Part shown: positions 44,525-52,050 of the stretch, piece by piece
Numbering within the stretch: position 1 is the first letter of the stretch
Layout of the letters: the number at the start of each line of letters is the position of its first letter
Source of the DNA: Endozoicomonas sp. Mp262
Lineage (GTDB): Bacteria; Pseudomonadota; Gammaproteobacteria; Pseudomonadales; Endozoicomonadaceae
DNA length: 64,000 nucleotides
Assembly (NCBI RefSeq): GCF_025643335.1
Contig: NZ_CP092489.1
Location: 2,150,001-2,214,000 of the forward strand
Direction: 5' to 3'
Notes under the pieces: model-generated
What the model saw: only the letters and a program-made list of their open reading frames with translations
Database searches by the model: none
Told to the model about the DNA's origin: nothing
Made by a program: the position numbers and the translations under genes

Positions 44525-46169
44525 CAGCTATTCCCGTGACATCAATTAAATCACTGCAACAGCAAGGCTTACAGTAAATTCCAAATGGAGTGATTTCGCA
44601 CAAAATAACGTCTACTTTTGATAGGGATACTTTATCAATGGCTGTCTCTCATGGCTTATCCATTCCAAAAAAGTCGTAAGCATCTTTGTGCAAACAGTTT
44701 AATTACTACGATTTCTGAAAGTTATGAGCAAATTCCAGATGTCCGACCAAACAAGGATTCCAGAAAAATAACAATACATGATGCCTCCATGTCCGCTTTT
44801 GCCATGATGCATCTCAAGTACCCATCGCTCCTCTCGTTTGAGCGTGATAAAACAGAGCAAGAAGTAAGGCATAACCTTGAGCACCTGTATCAGATAAAAA
44901 AACGTGCTCCCTGTGATACCAGTATGCGGGAAATCCTGGATCCAATAGATCCCGTAGAGTTCAAAAAGCCTTTTAAGACATTGCTGTCTAACGTCCAAAG
45001 GGGCGGATTACTGAAGGCATTCGAATTTCACTGCGGGAACTTGAAAAATCACTACTTGCTCCCGATCGATGGAACTGGGCTATTTTACTCCTGCAATAAT
45101 AAAAAACCTTGTCAGGAGTGCTGTACTAAAAATAAGGGAAAGGCCAACGAAGCTCACTACCACCAGTTAATGGCAGCATGCATTGCTCACCCGGATCAAA
45201 AAACAGTCTTGCCATTGGCACCGGAAGCCATAGTTTGCCAGGACGGTTCGACCAAAAATGACTGTGAAAAAAATGCCATTAAACGGTTGTTTGCCACCAT
45301 ACGAGAGCATCACCCACGTCTAAAGTTCGTTATTCTTCTGGACAGTCTTTATGCTGACAACCCCACTGTCCAACTGATTAAGAGTTATGGCTGGCATTAC
45401 ATCATTGTCGCGAAAGATGGCAACCATGCCTCGCTGGTTGAAGCGATGGATGAGCTGGATAAAGAAGGAAAAGTTCACCGTGCTGAAAAAGTTAATGAAG
45501 AGACTGGAATTAAGTGGTGGTTTCGCTATGCCAATGACGTCAGGCTGAACAAGGCAAAATATGCAGAACAGGTTAATGTGCTTGATTTTGTCGAAACCGA
45601 TAAAAAAGGTAAACAGCATATCTGGTGCTGGGTGACTGATATTCCGCTTAACGAAGAAACCATAGAACCCGTCATGAAAGGAGGGCGCTGCCGATGGCAT
45701 ATTGAGAACCAGACGTTTAACACCCTGAAAAATCAAGGCTACGATCTCGAACATAACTACGGTCACGGTGAGAAGCACTTAGCCACAAATCTGGCCTATC
45801 TGACGATGCTTGCTTTTCTCGTAGATCAAATACAGGAACTGTGCTGTCCCCAGTTTCAGGAAGCTTTAAGAACCCGCTCAAAAGGAGTCCGTATAGCATT
45901 ATGGAAATGGATACAGGGCTATTTTTTGCATTGGCTGATAAAAACGTGGGAGGGGCTTTTTTACACAGTAACTCATGGTATTGAAGAGAAAAGGGTGATT
46001 CCATTCGATACATCATAACCGGCCATATCGTAGCTACGTTCAGGGGTGACATTTTTTCTTTAAAGCTCCGCTTTGTTAATTGGCGGCTCAGTTTTGATCG
46101 GCTTCATTATTTTTGCTGCCTTATTGTCAATACCAACGATCATCGACGTTCATCATGCGGGAATAGCTG
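44525..46169 (+). mobile_element. 1645-bp DDE-transposase IS, copy B, inserted in the subtilase gene
   Basis: Starts CAGCTATTCCCG (44525-44536) and ends CGGGAATAGCTG (46158-46169). It is flanked by a perfect 9-bp target duplication AGCAAACTC (44516-44524 and 46170-46178). Removing the element and one copy of the repeat restores the protease reading frame exactly. The intact duplication and identity with copy A point to a recent insertion. Confidence 0.96.
44651..46018 (+). CDS. transposase of IS copy B (IS4-like DDE superfamily)
   Basis: 455 residues from the ATG at 44651, identical to the transposase of copy A and intact, so the element is probably still mobile. The C-terminal GYDLEHNYGHGEKHLATNLA and the adjacent LTMLAFLVDQIQEL are typical of this transposase group. 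The in-frame TTG at 44618 is an alternative start; neither has a strong ribosome binding site, which fits the low expression usual for transposases. Confidence 0.9.
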   Translation: MAYPFQKSRKHLCANSLITTISESYEQIPDVRPNKDSRKITIHDASMSAFAMMHLKYPSLLSFERDKTEQEVRHNLEHLYQIKKRAPCDTSMREILDPIDPVEFKKPFKTLLSNVQRGGLLKAFEFHCGNLKNHYLLPIDGTGLFYSCNNKKPCQECCTKNKGKANEAHYHQLMAACIAHPDQKTVLPLAPEAIVCQDGSTKNDCEKNAIKRLFATIREHHPRLKFVILLDSLYADNPTVQLIKSYGWHYIIVAKDGNHASLVEAMDELDKEGKVHRAEKVNEETGIKWWFRYANDVRLNKAKYAEQVNVLDFVETDKKGKQHIWCWVTDIPLNEETIEPVMKGGRCRWHIENQTFNTLKNQGYDLEHNYGHGEKHLATNLAYLTMLAFLVDQIQELCCPQFQEALRTRSKGVRIALWKWIQGYFLHWLIKTWEGLFYTVTHGIEEKRVIPFDTS

Positions 46170-47153
46170 AGCAAACTCCTTAAATCCGATGCTTTAATAA
46201 AAGAAAGTTTTGAAGATGGTGCCTTGGCAGCAAACACGCCGGATAAAATTAACTACCACTACAATCTTGAGTTTAACCCACTGGAAACCTATGACCCGGA
46301 TGATGCTTCTAAAGCCATTCGAGACTACCCATCTTTTAAACAACCCTTCTATGGCAATAATGATGTAACAGGGCTTGATGCATCTCATGGAACCCATGTG
46401 GCCGGTATTATTGCGGCAAGGCGCGGCAATGGACGTAAAGATGAGTCCGGTGCCTTAATCACTGATGGCATAGCACCACAGGCTAGAATCATGTCTGTCC
46501 GGGTTGTGCCTGATGGGGATGAGCGTGATGAAGATATAGCCAATGCTGTTCGCTACGCAGTGGATAATGGTGCCAGAATCATTAATATGAGCTTTGGGAA
46601 AGTGTTCAGCCCTGAGAAAAAACAGGTTGCCAAGGCTTTTGAATATGCAGCTAGCAAGGGCGTATTGATGGTGCATGCGGCTGGTAACTCAAGTTTTGAT
46701 ATAGGCGATAATGGACATTTTCCCTGCCGTTTTGAAATGAGCGATATGGTTAAAAAACACTGGATAGAGGTTGGGTCTACAACAAAGAGCTTTAAGCGTG
46801 ATGAGTATGTTTCATCCTTTTCAAACTTTGGTAACCAGGAAGGAAAGGCAAAAATCGACGTCTTTGCGCCAGGCTCTGCCATTGTATCAACCATTCCTGG
46901 TGGCGGTGTAGCCTCATTTAACGGTACCAGTATGGCTACCCCCCATGTTGCCGGTATAGCTGCTCTGGTTCTGTCTCATGCGCCAGAGATGACTGGAGCA
47001 GAAGTAAAAGAACTATTGCTTGATAATGTGCAGGATTATAGCGATAAGACAGTACTAAGCCCCGATGAACACTATGTTGACTTTGGCTCACTTAGTATCA
47101 CCGGTGGTGAGGTCAGTGCTATTAAGTCTTTAGATGCACTTTATAATGAATAG
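46170..47153 (+). pseudogene. subtilase (S8 serine protease), C-terminal fragment
   Basis: 328 codons that continue the N-terminal fragment in frame (AGC AAA CTC CTT AAA, S-K-L-L-K). The rest of the catalytic set is here: His in GLDASHGTHVAGIIAA, the oxyanion Asn in LMVHAAGNSS, and the Ser in FNGTSMATPHVAGIAALVLS. After the catalytic domain there is only a short tail (VSAIKSLDALYNE), so the enzyme had no long C-terminal repeats. A start near LAANTPD (46224) could give a truncated product without the Asp, which would be inactive. It ends at a strong hairpin shared with the next gene. Confidence 0.92.
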
Positions 47154-47178
47154 ATATTCAGAGAAGAGGTAGTTTGAA

Positions 47179-47219
47179 ATACCCACTTATTTATGCCGGT
47201 TGTATAAATAAGTGGGTAT
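47179..47219. terminator. bidirectional terminator, 16-bp perfect stem
   Basis: ATACCCACTTATTTAT and its exact complement pair around a 9-base loop. It lies between two convergent genes, 25 bases after the subtilase stop and 13 bases after the stop of the minus-strand gene. The A/T-rich inner stem and lack of a long T-tract make it atypical, but length and place support termination. Confidence 0.75.
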
Positions 47220-47232
47220 CCTATAGATCCTA

Positions 47233-48324
47233 TTATAAGCTATAAGATATATCATCAAGATTAAATAGTAATTCCTGAAGCCCCTGTTCAATAGGACTGC
47301 ACCTGATAATAAGGACGCTGCGTTGCTGGGAGTCGGACTCTAGATTATACTTCTGCAGAGCATGCACGATGCAACTATTTTTATCACCCCGAAACCTTTG
47401 GTCAACAATATAACCTCCTAGCCTGCCTCCTGCTATTGATATAATTTCTTTAAACCCACACTCTTCCCGCTCTTGAACATTCATGCTCGCAACAGGCTGA
47501 TATAGAATATCAGCATCATCGCGAATCTTCGCTTTCAGTTTTTCATGATTTATCAAACCCAGCTCCATTTTAGCCTCACTTCCTGCAATAACCTGATAAG
47601 GTGTTAACTCACTGAAAAATAGAATATCGCATGTTGGTAGTCTGGATTTTTTTTTACTCTTCCTATCCATAGCAACTGCATGACATAGAGTGTTACCATT
47701 AAAAAGCTCCACCCCGTTCCATTCAAAACTGCTTAGATGCAGCCATTGCTGATTGCTATATAAATCTTCAGTTTCAATATCACGATCCTGATGCCACAAT
47801 ATTCTTTCTTTTATACCTGAAGTGCTACAGCGAAAAACAAGCTCACATGCAAAATTTTGAAAGTCGATAATTTCTTTTACTATCAATAAAATTTTTTTAA
47901 TCAGATTGTAAGCCTGGTGGAAAATTAGTTCATTCTCATACAGTTCTTCTTTATAAGTGGTTATAAATGATTTTCCAAGATAGAAGCCTGCGTAAAATCT
48001 AATCTCATCGTCTCCATTAACCCATCCTCTGTGAACAGTTGCCACCATCTTTTTAACAAAAAATTTATCGTTCAACATATCATTAATTGTTGCAAGATCA
48101 TTTGAATCTATTCCTAGTACTGCGCTAGCAAAATTTTCCTCCCATATAAAGTGACCTTTTTTATCTAGTTCTTTGGCAATACCCCTGGAGCTTAATAACT
48201 CTTTCTGCTTACTATCAAAATCGTCAATAGCATCTGCTGCCTCCATCATTGAAAAAGTGGAACCCACGAAAAAAAACAATAGCATTGATAGTAAAAGTGG
48301 GACTTTTACAGGATGTCTGAGCAT
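47233..48324 (-). CDS. secreted protein of unknown function
   Basis: 363 residues from the ATG at 48324, with AGAGG about 8 bases upstream; an in-frame ATG at 48354 would add 10 residues before the signal. The signal peptide is clear (VPLLLSMLLFFFVGSTFS). The mature protein is mixed helical with several cysteines, and contains IRFYAGFYLGKSFITTYKEE, WLHLSSFEWNGVELFNGNTL and ISIAGGRLGGYIVDQRF. I do not recognise a family. The gene is AT-rich and surrounded by IS elements, which suggests acquisition. Confidence 0.65.
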   Translation of the reverse strand: MLRHPVKVPLLLSMLLFFFVGSTFSMMEAADAIDDFDSKQKELLSSRGIAKELDKKGHFIWEENFASAVLGIDSNDLATINDMLNDKFFVKKMVATVHRGWVNGDDEIRFYAGFYLGKSFITTYKEELYENELIFHQAYNLIKKILLIVKEIIDFQNFACELVFRCSTSGIKERILWHQDRDIETEDLYSNQQWLHLSSFEWNGVELFNGNTLCHAVAMDRKSKKKSRLPTCDILFFSELTPYQVIAGSEAKMELGLINHEKLKAKIRDDADILYQPVASMNVQEREECGFKEIISIAGGRLGGYIVDQRFRGDKNSCIVHALQKYNLESDSQQRSVLIIRCSPIEQGLQELLFNLDDISYSL

Positions 48325-48802
48325 TTTTGAGCCTCTTGCTTGCTTTTTAGGCAAAAATAATCAAAAGGTTATTATAGCAATAGAGCTGAATTCGGCATGA
48401 AAGTTTAGAGGTCAGTTGAACCAGTCAGGTATGCTGGATGCTTAGAAAAAACTTCTTTTTTTGGAACGAATAGAACATAATTCCTGAATCTCAGTAATTA
48501 CAAGTCCTCTCAATATAGGTCTCTTGAATTGCAGTAGAAAATTTATGGCTGTCCTAAAATATTTTATTTTATCATTATGAAGAAAGTTGCTAAAACGGTT
48601 CGGTAACACCAGCCCCTAATCCTGAACTGGTTTAAGACAAAAAAGGCATATTTTAGTGGAATGGTCTAAGGCTTAAAAACGAAGGTAAAAGTGATTACGA
48701 GAAAAGCCTACAGCTACATCAAGCATTTAGTAAGCCATCTGAGCTAAAAATGCCCCACAGGTTTTGTTGATGCAGCTTATTTTTATAGAAAAAGACACTT
48801 CA
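48325..48802. other. non-coding gap before the IS4-like element
   Basis: AT-rich, with no open frame I can support on either strand. It may contain the promoter of the secreted unknown gene (reading left) and debris from IS activity. Confidence 0.4.
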
Positions 48803-48933
48803 TATATATATCTTAACTTTAGAGTTAGTATGACATGAACGTTTGGTTATATTTTAAAAATTGTGTGCAAAAATACATCCAAACGTTTTTTCAGATTCGG
48901 TATTATTCTTGATTATTGCGTTGTCGCCGCTAT

Positions 48934-50259
48934 TTATGCCGCTTTTTTCTTTTCTTTGACTATTCCGTCAGTCAAACTATTAAAATTGAACTCATATTTT
49001 TGGCTATATCGGTTCCAGCCCTCACGAATAGGTAATCTGGGGATAATTCCTGCGAGTGCAAATCTTAGCATGCCAGCGGTGGTTGTATCCTGATCCCGCC
49101 AAGGAATCCTTGAAATGCCCACGCTTGCTTGATTTTTACAGACGGTCAACAGTTGCAATAATGCGTATCCAGCCATCTTCAGATGCATCCACCGCAACAG
49201 AGTTCTCAGCTTTTGCTGCCATAACTGGCGGCAACCAAATGAATGTTTAATTTGCTGAAACATGGGTTCAACCGGCCATCTTTTCGCATAAATACGAAGG
49301 ATGTCTATACCTTCAAGTCCAGTATTGGTTGCAATGAATATACGGCTTTCTGTCAGTCCTTTATCATTTTCAAACCGACCCCAGACAACCCGAACCTTGC
49401 GGCCTTTCAGGAAGCGAGCCCGACATACCCGGGTGCGATAACGTATCTTTCGAAATCTGCCGTATATTCTTACGGTTGTTTGATATTCCGGTAGCTTCTC
49501 CACTTCCGGGGGCGTCATTTTGATGCCATACTTTTTGGGTCGCCCACGTTTTTTTGCAGTGGACTCCAACGGTAAGGCATACAATGCCCGGTTTAACGGG
49601 ATTTGCCCTACTACTTCATAGCCCATTTCCAGAACGGGTTGCATTAGCGTCCAGTTCATATACCAACAGTCTGTCAGCAAGCGCAGTCCTTGCACCTTCA
49701 CCTCTTGCCTCACTACTTTTAGCATGGCAACAGCGATTTTTAGCTTACTGGCATTGCCTGAAGCAGGAGATGGAAAGGAAAGCACAGGGATGGCAGTAAA
49801 TACTTCATCTTTAGCCCGCTCAAATACAACAGCCAGGGATACCCAGCATTGTCCCCAGATATACGTTGGCCGGTTCCTTTTTTTACTGTGCTGGTGATGG
49901 GTTCGGCAAGCGGGAGCCTTGTCAGAAAAACGCTCCACCACCCAATCATCAAGACCAATGTTGATAAGTTCACCCCGTGGTACTTTTGAGCATACCAGCT
50001 GAATGAGCCGGCATGCGAGGCTCCTCCACCGCCACTTGCCTTGAGAGAGCCAATGGTGGTAACTGCTCCATACGCATTGAAAGTTATTAATAGATAACAG
50101 CGCCTGAGTGACAAAGCCTTGCCCGGATAGCATGCAGCCAAAAAGAAGTTCGCAGAACGTAGGTACTGCTGTTGGGGATAGCGCTGAAGCAAGAAACGTT
50201 GTATATAAGGCAAGCTCCCGGAGGATCTCTTTATGATCTGAAGTGAGCATAGCAACCAT
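48934..50259 (-). CDS. IS4-like DDE transposase
   Basis: A 441-residue transposase. The N-terminal domain has FCELLFGCMLSGQGFVTQAL and WSSYHHWLSQGKWRWRSLAC. The likely catalytic residues are in NIGLDDWVVERFS (Asp), LRLLTDCWYMNWTLMQPVLE (Asp) and YAKRWPVEPMFQQIKHSFGC (Glu). KKRGRPKKYGIK is a basic insert. It is unrelated by sequence to the 1645-bp IS. The frame is intact. The start codon lies in one arm of a long hairpin. Confidence 0.88.
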   Translation of the reverse strand: MVAMLTSDHKEILRELALYTTFLASALSPTAVPTFCELLFGCMLSGQGFVTQALLSINNFQCVWSSYHHWLSQGKWRWRSLACRLIQLVCSKVPRGELINIGLDDWVVERFSDKAPACRTHHQHSKKRNRPTYIWGQCWVSLAVVFERAKDEVFTAIPVLSFPSPASGNASKLKIAVAMLKVVRQEVKVQGLRLLTDCWYMNWTLMQPVLEMGYEVVGQIPLNRALYALPLESTAKKRGRPKKYGIKMTPPEVEKLPEYQTTVRIYGRFRKIRYRTRVCRARFLKGRKVRVVWGRFENDKGLTESRIFIATNTGLEGIDILRIYAKRWPVEPMFQQIKHSFGCRQLWQQKLRTLLRWMHLKMAGYALLQLLTVCKNQASVGISRIPWRDQDTTTAGMLRFALAGIIPRLPIREGWNRYSQKYEFNFNSLTDGIVKEKKKAA

Positions 50260-50289
50260 CTTTGTATTTTGTTTGGAGATGGTTGCTAT
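50249..50289 (-). promoter_or_regulatory. start-codon-sequestering hairpin of the IS4-like transposase
   Basis: ATAGCAACCATCT (50249-50261) and AGATGGTTGCTAT (50277-50289) pair over 13 bp around a 15-base loop. On the minus strand the downstream arm contains the ATG. A transcript entering from outside would hide the start codon, the device known from IS10 and IS50. Confidence 0.6.
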
Positions 50290-50353
50290 TAACCGATTTC
50301 AGATGAAAATCGTACTATTGTTCTTTGGTAACTCTAAAGTCGAGATATATATA

Positions 50354-50579
50354 AGTCCTTACCATAAAGTTGCAGGGCGGATTCAATAGTATGGAAATAA
50401 ATACTTCCTGCTCCAAGTTTGCTCATAAAAATACCGTGACCGAGATGAAAGACTGTATGAATAAAATTTAGCTTGTTTGGCTTCCCCTTTACAGGAGAAG
50501 CAAGGGCATAAAATCTTCCAGGGGAAAAAATGCTTGATGATTTGTCAGTTATTCTACTTTTTGTTTTTATTGTAAGTAG
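50354..50579 (-). pseudogene. possible gene remnant trapped between two IS elements
   Basis: About 75 minus-strand codons are open from the IS630 stop to the edge of the IS4-like element, with protein-like sequence (SIFSPGRFYALASPVKGKPN, then VFHLGHGIFMSKLGAGSIYF). I see no start. It may be the remains of a gene cut by both insertions; the family is unknown. Confidence 0.3.
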
Positions 50580-51137
50580 TCACTCAAACGAAATCAGATA
50601 TTTTTGACCAAATAGATCAAATATACGTTTGACCTCTTGTTCGAATTCCTTGAAATCCATTATTGACAGCAGGTTCAGCCATTCATACTTCACTTTTCTC
50701 CACAATATTTCTATCAGGTTTAGCTCAGGTGAATAGGTTGGTAAAAAACAGACTAAGAGCTTTTTCTCAATTGCCCAGTCTATTACTCTTTCTCTGAAAA
50801 GTTTGCTGGTATGAATGCTGGCATTATCCACCATGACGATGGTATAGCGCTCATTAGAGCTGTACTTGGGTTCTTCCATCCTGGCGGCAAAATCATCAAA
50901 GACACTGATAACTGTTTCGCTGTTAACACAACCTGTTACTGGGTAGTAGAAAAGGTCATTGGCACGATTCATAAATCCCAGCACATTGATACGCTTACTT
51001 TTTACAGAGGGTATTTTTAGCTGTGAGCCTTTTTCTTGCCAGCCATAGGGGACACAAGGCTCTTGACTAAAACCAGATTCATCAAAGTAAAACAGATTGA
51101 CAAGCCCTTTATCCTCAGCATATTGGGCCTCTTTCAA
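50580..51137 (-). CDS. IS630 transposase, C-terminal DDE part
   Basis: The catalytic half of the transposase: VNLFYFDESGFSQEP (first Asp), YTIVMVDNASIHTSKLF (second Asp) and CFLPTYSPELNLIEILWRKV (Glu). The frame is open further upstream, to just after the A7 run (about 51220), encoding LVYKRFRKACSHKRDEEQ. It would therefore be made either by frameshifting from the upstream part or not at all. The ATG at 51137 is only an internal methionine. Confidence 0.8.
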   Translation of the reverse strand: MKEAQYAEDKGLVNLFYFDESGFSQEPCVPYGWQEKGSQLKIPSVKSKRINVLGFMNRANDLFYYPVTGCVNSETVISVFDDFAARMEEPKYSSNERYTIVMVDNASIHTSKLFRERVIDWAIEKKLLVCFLPTYSPELNLIEILWRKVKYEWLNLLSIMDFKEFEQEVKRIFDLFGQKYLISFE

Positions 51138-51201
51138 GGCAGACTGGCAACATCTGAATTGCTCCTCATCGCGCTTATGGCTGCAAGCTTTACGAAACCG
51201 C

Positions 51202-51609
51202 TTATAAACAAGTCCCAGCTTTTTTTAAAAGTCTCGACAGGGTTTGCTTTGAGGCAACCTTACCGGTTTCCTCTGCAATCTTTGTTTGAACATAAGACAG
51301 CCTGCGAGGTTCCTCGGAGACAATCTCTCTAATGCGTTGTGCTTCCTGGTCAGTATAGATAGGTGGTTTTCCACCTTCATGTTTTTTGTACAAGCCGCGA
51401 AGGCCATAATCATCCCAGGCATCAATCCAGTCAGAGACTGTCTGATATCGAACTTCAAATATTGCAGCAATCTCGCTCATAGAATAACCACGTATGCTGA
51501 GTAAAATAGCATGAGCCCTTTCCCTTAGGTACGGATATGGCCCATGTCGAATAGCTTCTCTCAATGTTTTTATGACAGCGACATCGGTTACTGGATCAAC
51601 AGTTTTCAT
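51202..51609 (-). CDS. IS630 transposase, N-terminal DNA-binding part
   Basis: 136 residues from the ATG at 51609 (an in-frame TTG at 51642 is also possible). Helix-turn-helix: YSMSEIAAIFEVRYQTVSDW, followed by a second winged segment (SYVQTKIAEETGKVASKQTL). It ends LLKKAGTCL-stop. With one A fewer in the A7 run the frame would read LLKKLGLVYKRFRKA and continue into the catalytic half, the usual family sequence. Confidence 0.8.
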   Translation of the reverse strand: MKTVDPVTDVAVIKTLREAIRHGPYPYLRERAHAILLSIRGYSMSEIAAIFEVRYQTVSDWIDAWDDYGLRGLYKKHEGGKPPIYTDQEAQRIREIVSEEPRRLSYVQTKIAEETGKVASKQTLSRLLKKAGTCL

Positions 51610-51839
51610 CGTGACAACAGCGAAATTAACGATATTAGGCAATGAGTATAGCCAAATTGGAATGGGGAGTTATTAAACGGTCGTACAGTTATTTTTATCT
51701 ATTAGCGGTTGCGTGAGTACTTATAGCTTTGGAATGATGTAATGCCAGAAAATAAAAATACATTTACTTCATGGCAGGTTATAGGGTTATTGGTTAGGGA
51801 TATTTCTCTATTGTCGAGGCTTTTGCATGAGGGTAAGCA

Positions 51840-51870
51840 TTGCATGTACTGTGCTGGATGGTGATATAAT
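51840..51870 (+). promoter_or_regulatory. promoter-like element with extended -10
   Basis: TTGCAT (51840-51845) and a perfect TATAAT (51865-51870), preceded by TG one base upstream as in extended -10 promoters; spacing is 19. It points at a short open frame at 51951. Confidence 0.5.
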
Positions 51871-51950
51871 AGCAATAATATTCTTTTTTTATAAACATGA
51901 TCAATATGAATCCAGTCCACATACTGGAAACCTTGAAGTGAGAAGCAGAT

Positions 51951-52001
51951 ATGATTATGCCCATAAGGGCTGTACTCCTGGCAGGCGGTAGTAGCGGGTA
52001 G
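51951..52001 (+). pseudogene. N-terminal stub resembling a sugar nucleotidyltransferase
   Basis: Sixteen codons, MIMPIRAVLLAGGSSG then TAG, with a GAGAAG site just upstream. AVLLAGGSSG matches the start of nucleotidyltransferases such as mannose-1-phosphate guanylyltransferases. The rest is missing, and IS30 begins 49 bases on. Apart from this stub and the promoter, 51643-52050 holds nothing I can support. Confidence 0.35.
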
Positions 52002-52050
52002 TTTGCAATATAACTCCCCGTTAATAGTGAATGGGTAGTAACGAAATCCC

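Larger units (their letters stand above)
48803..50353 (-). mobile_element. IS4-like element, about 1.55 kb
   Basis: Imperfect terminal inverted repeats: 48803-48827 and 50329-50353 share TATATATCT, two mismatches, then ACTTTAGAGTTA. The outer AT part may instead be a TATATATAT target duplication, which would place the true ends a few bases inward. One intact transposase lies inside, with a hairpin over its start. Confidence 0.7.
50580..51642 (-). mobile_element. IS630-family element, transposase split by a frameshift
   Basis: The two halves of an IS630 transposase lie in different frames, joined at an A7 run (51220-51226 as T7 on the plus strand). I could not place the terminal inverted repeats, so the limits given are those of the coding region. 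Confidence 0.75.

Noticed and set aside
44180-44539. Independent small subtilase-like gene of 119 residues
   Set aside because: It is open back to the IS edge, ends in IS sequence, and joins in frame to the fragment beyond the IS; it is a piece of one disrupted gene.
42519-46169. Composite transposon formed by IS copies A and B
   Set aside because: Copy B has its own perfect 9-bp duplication immediately on both sides, so it inserted alone; the outer flanks of the pair do not match each other.
51702-51920. 72-residue minus-strand frame between IS630 and IS30
   Set aside because: No family, no start signal, and it overlaps a good plus-strand promoter.
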